Origin: Adineta ricciae
Lineage: Eukaryota > Rotifera > Eurotatoria > Adinetida > Adinetidae
Direction of reading: 5' to 3'
Assembly: GCA_905250025.1 (NCBI GenBank)
Contig: CAJNOJ010000177.1
Span: 62,001-126,000 of the forward strand
DNA: 64,000 nt
Shown: piece after piece, positions 13,017-24,737 of the stretch
How positions within the stretch are numbered: position 1 is the stretch's first letter
Layout of the letters: each line of letters begins with the position of its first letter
The notes under the pieces: generated by a model
What the model was told of the DNA's origin: nothing
Database searches by the model: none
What the model saw: only the letters and a program-made list of their open reading frames with translations
Translations under genes and position numbers: made by a program

Positions 13017-14264
13017 TGCGAGGAAGAAGGCGCACGTACTGAGTATCAGTCGTCGCAAGAATAATTTACCACGGCAGCGGGGTGAAATCTTTGCTCTAAG
13101 AAAATCAAAAAGAACGATCTTTGAGAAAAACAAATCAAAACTTGAAATAAAAGAATCTAAGCTTCTTATGGTAATGTGTTTTTTTTATCTAGTTGTTTGT
13201 TCTTTTCTGTTCTCTACGTCAGTCGACGAAATGGAAAGAGAGAGAACCATTGAATGAGACAAGTTTTGTCGTAGTTTTGAGATGTCGCGTTAGGTCGGCA
13301 TTGTCACTAGCGTGATTTCCCGATAGATATTCGAAATAGAATTACAATATAGATGAAAACAAACGAGATGCTTATCTGTTTATCGTCACACGATGCAAGA
13401 TGAAAATATCAGTGTTTTGCGTCGTTTTTTGAATTTTAGAAAAGCAGTTTCTTTCCTGTAGAAAATCACGTATACGCATGAGGCGACTCGTGTCTCTTCC
13501 TTGTTTTTGAATGCAATTGAGTCACTTATGAGGAAAAAGATTCTGCATATTATAAAAAGAGGACTATTTTAACCGATAATGACTCACGCTCGTATTTTTA
13601 TCTAGGAGAAAAACATTCGGAACGGGTTCTGCAACTATATTATATTTCTAATGAGTATAATAACTAATGCTAAAACAAATTCACTGAGGATTTGTCTCTG
13701 TAATCATTTTTATGACTTTGACATTTCATCCGATCAGTTATTTCGAATAGTTTCTGTGATTGGAATATTTTCATTGATATTCTATATTCGTTCTAAATAT
13801 ATACATGAAATAAAACTCGATAATATGCCTCGAGCATAATATTGTTATGAATTCATTAGTGACAACCTTTGTACATTAATTAACTTCTACCAGATGACAT
13901 TAACGAATAGTATGTAAAAATAGCAATTAATCATCACTATTCGGGGAAGTTTATCTATAATGATTAATTACTCATGCAATAATAGATTACTATTGTGAGC
14001 TCAACTTCTAATTACATTACAAACATTTAGATGAGACAAGAAAATTGGAATGCTCCTTATTAAGATGTAATCAAATTTTAGTAACTAGCACTATCTAGAG
14101 TGTCGGATAATGTCTTTAGAGGACTATCGCTCAGTTCTTCGCAATGGTAGCTACTACTTTATCATGGATGACGATGACGCATAGAGTAAATGTTATATCG
14201 GTAGAATCTTTTCAAAGCATTCAAACACAGCCTGTTGAATTCACTCGGTTGTCGTTTATTAACT
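13017..14264. other. Divergent intergenic region, flippase / peroxiredoxin
   Basis: About 1.25 kb between two divergent genes; it must carry the 5' regions of both. An open frame at 13651-13839 shows no family features and is not called. Confidence 0.55.
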
Positions 14265-14843
14265 ATGAATCGATTTGATTTACCTGATAATCTACCGGTG
14301 CCAGTCGATGACGGACAATGTGCACATTTACATGTAGGAATGGAATTTCCCGTCGATGTTCTAACTAGTTTACCAACAACCAATCATCATACTGTCAATA
14401 TAAGTAGTTACCCACGTACAGTCATTTACTTTTATCCACGCACTGGTAAGCCCAATCAGAAGCTTCCCGATGGTTGGGACGCAATTCCAGGTGCGAGAGG
14501 ATGTACTCCAGAATCGTGTGCGTTTCGTGACCATTATAAAGAATTACAAGAACTAGGTGCGAATGTTTATGGATGTAGCACGCAAACAACTGAGTATCAA
14601 CAAGAAGTTGTCGACCGATTGCACCTTCCTTTCGATTTATTAAGTGATGCAGAATTGAAACTAATGAACCATTTGAAATTACCCTATTTCACTTTAGCAG
14701 AATTAGATAATGTTCCATTAATCAAACGCTTGACAATCATTGTTAAAGATAATAAGATTGAACACGTATTCTATCCAATTTTCCCATCTGACAAACATGC
14801 CGCAGAAGTTCTCAACTGGTTAAAACAAAATCCCATAGAATAA
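14265..14843 (+). CDS. PrxQ/AhpC-type peroxiredoxin, bacterial-like, single exon
   Basis: Predicted thiol peroxidase of the AhpC/TSA superfamily, 192 aa. The thioredoxin fold core shows VIYFYPRTGKPN, then the catalytic site GARGCTPESCAFRD. The peroxidatic cysteine (residue 80) and a second cysteine (85) are spaced CX4C, the arrangement used by PrxQ for peroxidatic and resolving thiols. A GCSTQT block and a FDLLSDAELKL block follow, as in the family. The ATG at 14265 is preferred to the upstream TTG at 14235. The gene has no intron and its closest feel is to bacterial, fungal and plant proteins rather than to animal 2-Cys or 1-Cys peroxiredoxins. Horizontal origin is therefore likely but unproven. 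Confidence 0.85.
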   Translation: MNRFDLPDNLPVPVDDGQCAHLHVGMEFPVDVLTSLPTTNHHTVNISSYPRTVIYFYPRTGKPNQKLPDGWDAIPGARGCTPESCAFRDHYKELQELGANVYGCSTQTTEYQQEVVDRLHLPFDLLSDAELKLMNHLKLPYFTLAELDNVPLIKRLTIIVKDNKIEHVFYPIFPSDKHAAEVLNWLKQNPIE

Positions 14844-15668
14844 AGTTAAGCTTAATTAAATTTGGTAGAGGAAGTTGGTTGCAATTGACAATCTTTCCAT
14901 ATATAAAAGAAAACAATTAATGTTCGTTTAAACAGTCGTTCACTTCTATCTCGTCAAAATTGTCTTTCTAATTACTACCTTTCTTTTCTTCCATTTTTGA
15001 GAAAATAAACAGAGATCCACTTTTCTTTAAATTTCGACTAGCATTCAATGACACTGCATGCGAAGCATTTGTTCTTACAAAACTTTTGTCTGTGAGAAAG
15101 TGGATTATTATCAATTTAAAAATTAAATCTTTTTACATTATTACCATTTGTTTGTCGTAGTATACTCTCCGGTTCACCAAGAGACATCATCATTATCATG
15201 ACGTCCGACGACTTCTAACCATTGCAGGTTTTCTGCAATCTGTAGATTTGATACAAAATATTATAATTTTCACATGATATCGAAAACTTCTAGCATCTCA
15301 ACTGGAGTAAACAGTTATTTAGAATTTGAAGTTTTGAAAATTTAAACACACTGTTTTTCACAACTGGTAATAGTTTGAGATTCTCCACTCCATGATTGTT
15401 TAAGCATTTGTTAGGTTCAGTTAACAATATTTAAAATAAAACACGTAGAATCCATCCAATGATTTCATATTTCAGATATGCACACGGTGATGTTCAAACC
15501 TAATTACTCCAGTCAAACTTTTCCTCTAGTGTTTGATAAGGCCTGATCTCTAACGGCGCACGTTAGCATTCGTCTGTTTCATATATTTATTGCTGATAAG
15601 TAACCAACCGCTTATCGACACTGTTTTGACAACACATTTCTTGATTCCTTCATTCTGTTTTTTTTACG
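14844..15668. other. Intergenic, nothing recognised
   Basis: AT-rich, about 0.8 kb between the peroxiredoxin and the DoxX-like gene, both on the plus strand. No coding sequence or repeat recognised. Confidence 0.5.
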
Positions 15669-16175
15669 ATGTCATCGGATAGAATCTTAACTTTTATTCT
15701 TGGTTTTTCTGTTTTCGGCACATTTTTTGGTCATGGATGTTTAGCGACTCGATTTGTTCCGTCATGGTTGCCCTATTTACGTGTCATTGGCGTGGGTGAT
15801 AAATGGGCTCGGTAGTTATTTGCGGAAGTTTCGTTCACTTTTTCGATTTATACGATCTGTTTTAGAATTCTGATGCCTGTTATTGGCTTTATGGACATTA
15901 TCATTGGTTTTTTCTGTTTATTTTCTCCCACATATCCTCTAGTATATTGTTGGGCATTTGTCTGGGGTGTTGCTACAGCTATGATGCGTCCACTAGCTGG
16001 TGAATCAATTTTTGGTCTTGTTGAACGAACAGGAAACTTCTGTCCTGCCTTAGCTTTGCTCTGGCTCAACAGTGGCCGTCATTTCGGTTTTTACCTTAAT
16101 GTGTGCGCTATCATGGCAGGTACACTTGTAGTGTCTGGAGTCATTCTTCGATCTACTGCATTGTTGAAAAAATAG
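15669..16175 (+). CDS. DoxX-like four-helix membrane protein, two exons
   Basis: Exons 15669-15811 and 15866-16175 are separated by a 54-nt intron (GTAGTT..TTTTAG) and join in phase to give 150 aa. Four hydrophobic segments are visible: about residues 5-27, 50-67, 71-90 and 118-142. The motif FGHGCLA in helix 1, WARILMPVIGFMDI and ATAMMRPLAGE recall small bacterial DoxX-like or uncharacterised inner-membrane proteins (GHG near the N-terminus, RPL.GE before helix 4). The function is unknown. The intron indicates the gene is adapted to a eukaryotic genome even though the protein looks bacterial. Without splicing the frame stops at TAG immediately after the donor. Confidence 0.62.
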
Positions 16176-17609
16176 TATCTAATAAATATGTATAATTCTG
16201 TTATTCGATAGAAATTAATTTGTTTCATATGCATAGTCAGCACATTTTAACTGCTTTTTATCGATAAAGAGTGAAAGAAGAATATTGTCTTGCTTGCTGA
16301 CGTTGATCATGCGTATGCCAAAAAGTGAAAGGCAATTTCGACATGTAAAATTATACGTCCTATATTTTCGCTCAGACCGATCTTTAACGCGAGATTATCT
16401 GATATATTGTTTTCAAGTTAAAATTTTGTCATTCGACTTCTTAGGACGATAAATCCTGATATACTATTCTGTGAATTTCTAGCTTAACCCGCCAGGAAGG
16501 TCACCGATTCCGTGCCGGATTGTACGGCTCGGGATTGTTGAATAAATTAAATTTTCTACTCGATTCCTATCGATATGTGATGACGAGTTTTACATAAAGA
16601 TGATCTTCTTCGAATTATTCCCTCTACTTAAAGGATAATATACATAGAATAGTATATATCACTTTTAAAAATTCGTAAAAAGCGAGGAATTGGATAAATG
16701 TCGATAGCTGCAATGCGTTCCCTTATAAGCGTCTAGGAATTCCTCAGAAGAATTCAGTAAGAATATCACGAGAAACTGTAGTTCAAATAGTCAGAATAAG
16801 ATAAACAATGCTGATGCTAGTTTTTATTAGACATTTGTTGCGTAGTTGACTACCATGCATCAGATGTTTCAGTAGAATTTTTAACAGAAATATCTGAATA
16901 AAAACGGAGTACCTGATTGTAATTTTACTCTTATATCTTCACAGACATGAAAAGTGTTCAGAACATTTCGAACGTCTAAAAACTATTTCAGATGAGTATG
17001 TTCTAATTCTTACGATTTATAAAATAATATCTCTTCTTTGTTATTCGATGAACGACTAAGCGTCTATTCGAAAGGCTTAGAGTAACTAAAAAAAAGTAAG
17101 GATTAATTGAATTTTCTCGAAGTGCTAATTGATTTGATTTGTGAACTAATGTAGATTGTTATGTTACTCAAGAGCAATGACCAGCTTGTTCACATGCTTA
17201 CAACGGAGGATTAGTAGCAATTGAGATGCCCCACTTTTCATAATTCCGGAGAAATTGAAAATAACTATTTGTCATGCGCGAGAAATTCATTCTCTTAGAA
17301 ACAATGTAATAGAACTACCGAATTTTCTTGTAGAAGTGACCTTTCCACTGATATGTGCATAGACGTCTCCACAATGTTTTTGCTATTTGCCATATCTGAG
17401 TATCCTGATTTTTCCTATAATTCTTTCAGAAAAGGGTCAGTGATTCCAAAGGATGAGCACTACTCATAAGATAATCTTTGTGAATCGTTAAATATTGTGC
17501 TAGGGTTTGATTGAGGTATATAACCCAATAGTTCTGTTAATCGGATAAGCTTTCCAGTTAATTCTTACGTATGCTGTTCTGAGAACGAGGTCAACTGATA
17601 ATAAAGGAC
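16176..17609. other. Intergenic, nothing recognised
   Basis: About 1.4 kb, AT-rich, no gene or clear repeat recognised before the inverted-repeat unit that starts at 17610. Confidence 0.5.
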
Positions 17610-17752
17610 GTTTCATAAGTTTCGACTCCTTATCTCAAACAGATCGTTTTCATGATAGTCTTGTATATAATAAGTGATCAAACCATATGATCTTGTAGAG
17701 AAAAGGATCGGCTATCTCTCTATGATAGAAAATGTTTTGAGATACGTCAATA
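17610..17752 (+). repeat. Inverted repeat unit A, left copy
   Basis: A 143-nt segment beginning GTTTCATAAG and ending near GAGATACGTCAA. It recurs in reverse complement at 26733-26875 with only a handful of differences by eye. Similarity stops abruptly at GTTTCATAAG on both outer sides. Confidence 0.85.
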
Positions 17753-17756
17753 TTCT

Positions 17757-18180
17757 CTTTTCGTAGAGAAGAGTCTTAGAAACATAAATTGTTTGTTTGC
17801 CTGTATGTGCATTTTTCGGAAAAGACATTTCCTGGGGTATTTCAGTGCGGAAACTTGGAATCTGATGTTAGTTTTCTGAAACAAAGGGTAGCCATTCTCG
17901 GAAAAAACATGTATAACCATATGATATCGGGTATAGTCAAGTGTATAAGTATGGTAAATGAAATATTCTCGTCATTCTCTGATGACCTAATAGTTAATTA
18001 TTGATCTTCATAAACGAACTCTGAAGTAATGTAGCTGTTGTTCATATACACAATAATGCATGAAAACTATGACATCTGAAATTAATATTCCTACGACAAA
18101 GAGCTGAGCGAGTCTAATGACGAGCGTTACTTGTTGTTATCAGCGGAATCAAATCGTGGAAAATAATTCTAGTAAGAGAG
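17757..18180 (+). repeat. Direct repeat unit B, left copy
   Basis: Contains CGTAGAGAAGAGTCTTAGAA, the GGTATTTCAGTGCGGAAACT block and the ACGAGCGTTACTTG block. The same order occurs in direct orientation at 24738-26017, where it is split by a roughly 0.9-kb insertion. It is not coding; open frames such as 17789-18004 are by-products. Confidence 0.78.
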
Positions 18181-19560
18181 AATATGAATGCTCATCAATT
18201 AAGTAGTAAAATAGATTTTCCGGCAAATTATATGCGCAAAATGTATTTCAGCAAAAGAAAACCGATGCTGAAGAACTAGAACAATGTAGTTCCATTCGTT
18301 TCATAATTTATTGCAGAAAGCACAGAGTAAAATCCTATGGAACGATATAACATATACCACGCACTACATAAAATACTATCCTCCACAGCCAAATAATAAA
18401 TCGGGTACTATTTTAGCTCTTCGTTGTAAATGCTCGCATATGTATGTCATGATTATTGTATTGTAAGAAACTAATCGGCAGTTATTTGTTGACAGAGCTA
18501 CGGGTGTTTTAAAGTAAGATATCACAGCGTTCTTGTAGATCTGATGATTGTCTTGAAAACCATCTGTTTGGGCATATCAAAAAGCGGCTTAGCTTTTCCG
18601 ATGAGCTAAACACCTTGTTTCCGAAGAGAATCGATAGCGTTTATTTTTTCGAAGGTTTTCTTATTTACTAAAATGCCATGGAGTAATTAATTCATCAAAA
18701 TGAATTCACAACAAATTGTTAGAGCACCTCAGTGAGGGAGTTGGCATTCTATTTATGTAAAAGATGCTGAGTGTTCTAACTCACTCTTCAACACAAAAAA
18801 CAGATATATATTTTAGGAGTGGCAATTTAACTTAACTTTAAGTGTTCAAGTTAATGTCATCCCTGCGGTAAACTGTAGATCAATTTTATATATTGTGGCC
18901 TCAAAAAGAAATAAGAGATCATGTGACTGGTTTTTCAGGTTGACAAACGATCATTTTTTCTTGTTTCTTTTATCTATCATCGAATAAGACTTGGGAAGAA
19001 TGAAACGAACACGCTGAGAGATGCTGCATGAAGCTCTCAGCAAACTACATCGTGAAACTTTTTACAGTCATGTGTTTTTTTTATTGAAAAACGTCAAATG
19101 GTGCAAATAAATCAGTGAAAACTGACTGGTTAGCATTTAGCATTGTTGAAAACAAAATTTACATAATCAAAATAAATCTCTAATGTAAGCTGTAGAGTTT
19201 TTTCTAGCCTTCCACTATACTTTTTAGCTAAAAAAACTACTTTACAGACGCCAATTTCTTTTGAAGAAAATCGAATCGGCTTGCAAAGGAGTCAAAGGCA
19301 TAAAAGATTTTCTACTTTTAATTCTTGAAACGTCTATTTTAAATGTCAAAACAGAATTCAATGAGCATGCGTGTTCTAACGCCATCTTTCTGCGCACGCC
19401 AACAATTCGTAACTGTTGAAATGATTACACGTCATTTCTTTTCGTCGAAAATATATGAATGCATCACCGCCATGAGTTACTACTCATAACGAACAAAACC
19501 AAACATTTTTCATCGCTTTCAGTCTATACGGTACGGTTTGCTGCACGATTGAAATACAAC
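18181..19560. other. Intergenic, nothing recognised
   Basis: About 1.4 kb upstream of the F-box/LRR gene. AT-rich, no gene seen; it must contain that gene's promoter if the gene is active. Confidence 0.5.
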
Positions 19561-22111
19561 ATGCACACATTTTCCACATTACCCATCGAAATTGTTTATC
19601 GAATTATGGATCATCAAAATGAGCAGACGCTATTTTGTTCAATGCAAAATATTTCCCGGCGGCTCAATCAGATCCTCAGCACCTATGAACGATATCGAGT
19701 AAGTTTACTTGATGGCACCTTAACATTCGTTTCGGCTGTACTACACATAAGCCTAATGATATTTAACGTCGTAAATTTCTTCATGGGACGAGGAAAGTAA
19801 TCTCATAATCTACAAATAATATGATCGAAACAGAAAATCACAGTGCGAAGTCATATGAAATCAAGCATTCCTCCACTCTCTCGCCTTTCTCCTACATATG
19901 TTGAGCTATTCGATACAAAAGAGCATCAGCTATCACTTTTGATGAACCCTCCCAAACGAAGCAAACTGCTCTCCATAATTTCTCGGTCTACGCCTATATT
20001 CATTCCCACCATCACCCTCACCCTCACTGACAACCTCATATCCCACATATCCACTCGGAAGTGTCGCCAAAGGTTTTCTTTGCTACTTGTCCCTTTCATA
20101 ATATATTCCTTTCATGTAGACACTCACCGAACTAAGCCTCTCGGACAACGAAATCGGTGATAAAGGGGCAGAACACATTGCGGATTCGTTGCGAACGAAC
20201 ACGGTAATATTGATCTCATTTCACGGAACGTGAAGTACTCATTCTCTCCCACACCTACAGACACTCATCGCACTAGATCTCGGCAAGAACGAAATCGGTG
20301 CTGAAGGAGCACAACACATTGCGGATGCGTTGCGAACGAACACGGTAATATAGATCTCATTTCACGGAAGGTGAAGTACTCAGTCTCTGTCACACCTACA
20401 GACACTCACCACACTAATCCTCTCCAACAACGGAATCGGTGCTACAGGGGCAGAACACATTGCGGATGCATTGGGAACGAACACAGTAATATAGATCTCA
20501 TTTCACGGAAGGTGAAGTACTGAGTCTCTCTCATACATACAGACACTCACCGGACTAGATCTCAGCAGTAACGAAATTGGTGCTGAAGGAGCACAACACA
20601 TTGCGGATGCATTGGGAATGCACACGGTAATACTGTTCTCATTTCACGGAACGTGAAGTACTCAGTCCCTCTCACATCTACAGACACTCACCGTACTAGA
20701 GCTCGACACAAACGAAATCGGTGCTGAAGGAGCACAACACATTGCGGATACGTTGCGAACGAACACAGTAATATAGATCTCATTTCACGGAAGATGAAGT
20801 ACTCAGTCTGTCTCACACCTACAGACACTCACCAAACTAATCCTCTCCAACAACGGAATCGGTGCTACAGGGGCAGAACACATTGCGGATGCATTGCGAA
20901 TGAATACGGTAATACTGATCGCATTACACGGAAGGTGAAGTACTGAGTCTCTCTCACACCTACAGACACTCACCGGACTAGATCTCGGCAGTAACGAAAT
21001 CGGTGCTGAAGGAGCACAACACATTGCGGATGCATTGCGAATGAACACGGTAATATAGATGTCATTTCACGGAACGTGAACTATTCAGTCCCTCTCACAC
21101 CTACAGACACTCACCGCACTATTCCTCAACCTGAACAGCATCGATGTCAAAGGCGCACAACACATTGCGGATGTATTGGGAATGAACACGGTAATATTGA
21201 TCTCATTTCGCGGAAGATGAGGTACTCAGTCTGTCTCACACCTACAGACACTCACCGAACTAATCCTCTCCAACAACGAAATCGGTGCTAAAGGCGCAGA
21301 GTACATTGTGAATGCATTGCGGATCAACACAGTAATATTGATCTCATTTCACGGAAGGTGAAGTACTGAGTCTCTCTCACACATACAGACACTCACCACA
21401 CTAATCCTCTCCAACAACGGAATCGGTGCTACAGGGGCAGAACACATTGTGGATGCATTGCGGATCAACACAGTAATATAGATCTCATTTCACGGAAGGT
21501 GAAGTACTGAGTCTCTCTCACACATACAGACACTCACCATACTAATCCTCTCCAACAACGGAATCGGTGCTACAGGGGCAGAACACATTGCGGATGCATT
21601 GCGAATGAATACGGTAATACTGATCGCATTACACGGAAGGTGAAGTACTGAGTCTCTCTCACACCTACAGACACTCACCGGACTAGATCTCGGCAGTAAC
21701 GAAATTGGTGCTGAAGGAGCACAACACATTGCGGATGTGTTGCGAACGAACACAGTAATATAGATCTCATTTCACGGAAGGTGAAGTACTGAGTCTCTCT
21801 CACACATACAGACACTCACGACACTAATCCTCTTCGACAACGGAATCGGTGCTGAAGGAGCACAAAACATTGCGGATGCGTTGCGAGCGAACACGGTAAT
21901 ACTGATCTCATTTCACGGAAGATGAAGTACTCAGTCTGTCTCACACCTACAGACACTCACCGCACTAGAGCTCGGCAGGAACGGAATCGATGATGAAGCA
22001 GCAGAACACATTGCGGACGCGTTGCGTAGGAATGCAGTAAGACTGATGTTTTGATGGAAGAGATTTGGGATATCTGATTTATCTAATTCTTAGAGCGTCA
22101 ATATGGTGTAG
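19561..22111 (+). CDS. F-box / leucine-rich repeat protein built from a 14-exon LRR array
   Basis: Exon 1 (19561-19698, phase 0) encodes an F-box-like start, TFSTLPIEIVYRIMDHQNEQ followed by SRRLNQIL. A middle exon beginning at about 19834 is likely, but its 3' boundary could not be fixed. Then come 14 exons of exactly 84 nt (28 codons, phase 0 at both ends), each one RNI-type repeat of the form TLTxLxLSxNxIGAEGAQHIADALRTNT. A short last exon (22094-22111) encodes SVNMV and a stop. The predicted role is substrate recognition in an SCF-type ubiquitin ligase, or innate recognition; this is inferred from the domains only. No frameshift or stop occurs inside any LRR exon. The uncertain middle exon leaves open that the F-box exon belongs to a separate gene. 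Confidence 0.68.
20120..22036 (+). repeat. Tandem array, 14 exon+intron units at exactly 141 bp
   Basis: Exons start at 20120, 20261, 20402, 20543, 20684, 20825, 20966, 21107, 21248, 21389, 21530, 21671, 21812 and 21953: every step is 141 nt. Each exon is 84 nt and each intron 57 nt. Introns share GTAATATxGATCTCATTTCA, then CGGAAGGTGAAGTACT and ACACCTACAG at the acceptor, so exons and introns are homogenised together. Confidence 0.95.
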
Positions 22112-24737
22112 ATCTTGTGCTGCATTGAATGGGAGAACAAGGGATAGTGGATCTGGTGACTCTTTTCGCAGAGAGGGTGCTTTTTTACTGAGAACTGAGT
22201 TGATATCATTTGGTGTGTGATTTTGATGATAGTGAGAAGTAGTGAAGGAATAGAAAATTAATTTTGTTGTGAGAAGTGGAGGTGACCTGATTGAGAATGC
22301 TTTTTGTTGTATGAAAATATATGTAGAATAGTGGAAGTGAATGCTTTATTTACGGAGGTGTAACAGAGTAGTGTTTGATGAAAGAGGTGGCATAGTATGA
22401 TGGATTTATGAGAGGTTCTCTTGGATTGGAATTTGTTTCTGAAAGTGTGTGATTGACAAGACAACATTACTGCAGACTGCTCGACTATATTGTAGATATG
22501 GGAGAATGGAATTGACAGGAGTACAGCTCGTATGCGTTTTACATATCAGGTCTCGCAAAGGCAAAGTCATCAGACCAAGGTACATTGAATGGGAGCGATG
22601 TTTCATTATTATCCAGCTGTTTTATGTTTGATTCCAAAGCCTAAATGTATTTAGAGCTTGATAATGAAGTGTTATGTTTGTTTGTAATTTATTTTTGAAG
22701 AGGATAGTATGTATCCGTTATCTATGAATTCTGTGGTGCATTGGAAAGAAACAATGTATTATAAAGGGACTCAAATGGTACCGTCAAGAGAGAATGGTAA
22801 AAAAGTAGCGCATCAAATCGTGCTGTTAGACTAATCGTTTCCCACAATCGGCGTAGTCTGAGAAGAAGTTATTTTGTCGATTATGATCAGCGCCATTCAC
22901 TCTCAGTGTTGATCCATAGGAAAATATCAGGGAAGTATTTGTTGCGACATTGTATCGCGGAAAAAGCACTGGAATATAATCTCGAACTTGTTTGTATATT
23001 AGTGTGATAACAGGGTTTTTCGTTTACGGTTTGCCTACATGTAAAATCTCTATACTGCTGGAAACTATAGCAAATTTGAGGCCGTAGGAAAAGCGGAGGA
23101 TAACCAGTTTGACAAATTTTCTCAGCCAGGTTCGGACTGGTACATTTGACATCTAATGATAGGCAGCTGTTGTACCCTTGCTCTAAGATCTATCTTTCGA
23201 ATGATGACAAAACTGAAACCAGTTAGTTGTGCATAATTCAACATCATAGCCTGTGCGCTGAGATATTATATATTCGTAGCGTTCATAAGCATTGCACTGT
23301 AAGAGAACCTACATTTCGTTTGATTTGGGTACCTGTCTTTGAGTTCTCTGCACATATCGGTGATTGAAAACTCGCACGAGATGGTGATCATTGAAGAGAA
23401 GTGGATTTTGGCTATCTGGAGTCACCCCAGACCGATTTTTTACATGTAGTATTACTACGCTTTGAGATGTATCTGAAATGGTATGTATATATACTGCATT
23501 TTTGCAAAGGGTTAACAGTACTTAGTCAAAGTACGCTCATATAAATCGAGTGGACTGAAAGTATGCAAAGTATAATAATCTAAGTACAAATAATTTTACT
23601 TTCAACCAAGATATTTGTGCACATTTAGTCTCCATTTGTTTATCAATACAGCATCCTCAACGAATACAACTGTTTAGTAATAGTCTCTACGTGATGTAGA
23701 TAAAAAGTAGAATTTGCAACATCCAGAACTGGTATCCACGAAGTCTGATATAATGCTATCGACAGAATTTGTATATACGGATATATAAAACAGTCAAAGA
23801 AAGAAGATATGTGCATTTTATTTTCAGTAAATAAAGTCACACTGTGCAACATTAAAACTTTTTAGCTGAGTATACAGTCACTTTTTATTGTCATCGTCAA
23901 AATGAGGTAAACATGTTTAGATTAATTAATGTTCTTTACTTTTCAGTAGTTGCAGAAGCTTCTCCTAACACGCGAAAAAATACATTGCCACGTTTGTTCC
24001 GAATAGAGCGCTCACGCTCAAAAGCATCATCTTCTGACGGTAAATCTTGTTGAATTTTCAGTTTGGATCTAATATTTCCAACGAAAGCGAAGACCAAGTT
24101 CAGGATAACGAATATGTGCACATTGAAACTTATTTCAATACACATATGTAATTTATAAGTAATGTCCGCCCATTGAACTCCCTGATTTGGTACCAAAATG
24201 GTAGAACTATATCTTTCAGCATACTTGAAACACCATAGAGACTCGTTTTACTTCATAAACCAAACCACTTGTCTTTTTGTAAAAAGCTGTTGTTGTCTAG
24301 CCGATTATAATGATCTATCCACAGTATCCGCCATTTTTCTATTCCTATTCGAATTCAATGAATATTTTTAGCTTTATACCATGTTTAACACCAATGACAT
24401 CCTACTGTATGTCACATGATGTTCTTTTCTTCAGCATAGAAGAGCAAGGAGTTTACGCATACTTATAATGGATCGAAAAGATTTCCTTTCAAATAGACTA
24501 CATATCGACTAAGATTTAAAGCAAAGCTGCACCAGAAGAAATTGACGTCGAGTTTGAGGTTCTCAATCTTAATTACGCTTTAGGGGATGGTTGCTCGGAG
24601 CGAGTACACTCAATCGGATTCGATGGGAATTCGGCAGGATCTGAAAGCCGGATTACTCGTTGCAGTGGCGTAACCAGAGAAGAGGCAAATGAGTAGTTGC
24701 CCACTCAAATTTTATTCTTTTAAAATTGATATACTGA
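22112..24737. other. Long gene-poor stretch
   Basis: About 2.6 kb. A minus-strand frame at 23936-24196 contains a hydrophobic segment followed by a charged tail but has no supported start, splice partner or family, so it is not called. The sequence CAGTGGCGTAACCAG at about 24660 resembles a hAT transposon end but no partner end was found. Confidence 0.5.

Noticed and set aside
13651..13839. 62-aa open frame with a hydrophobic part
   Set aside because: Short, no splice partner, no family feature, in the divergent intergenic region.
17789..18004. 71-aa open frame
   Set aside because: Lies inside repeat unit B; the second copy at 24.8 kb does not keep the frame.
20803..21753. Minus-strand frames full of AMCCAPSAPISLL-type repeats
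   Set aside because: They are the antisense reading of the 141-bp LRR array, open because the array lacks stops in that frame.
23936..24196. 86-aa minus-strand frame with a hydrophobic segment
   Set aside because: No start context, no neighbouring exon that joins in phase, no recognised family.
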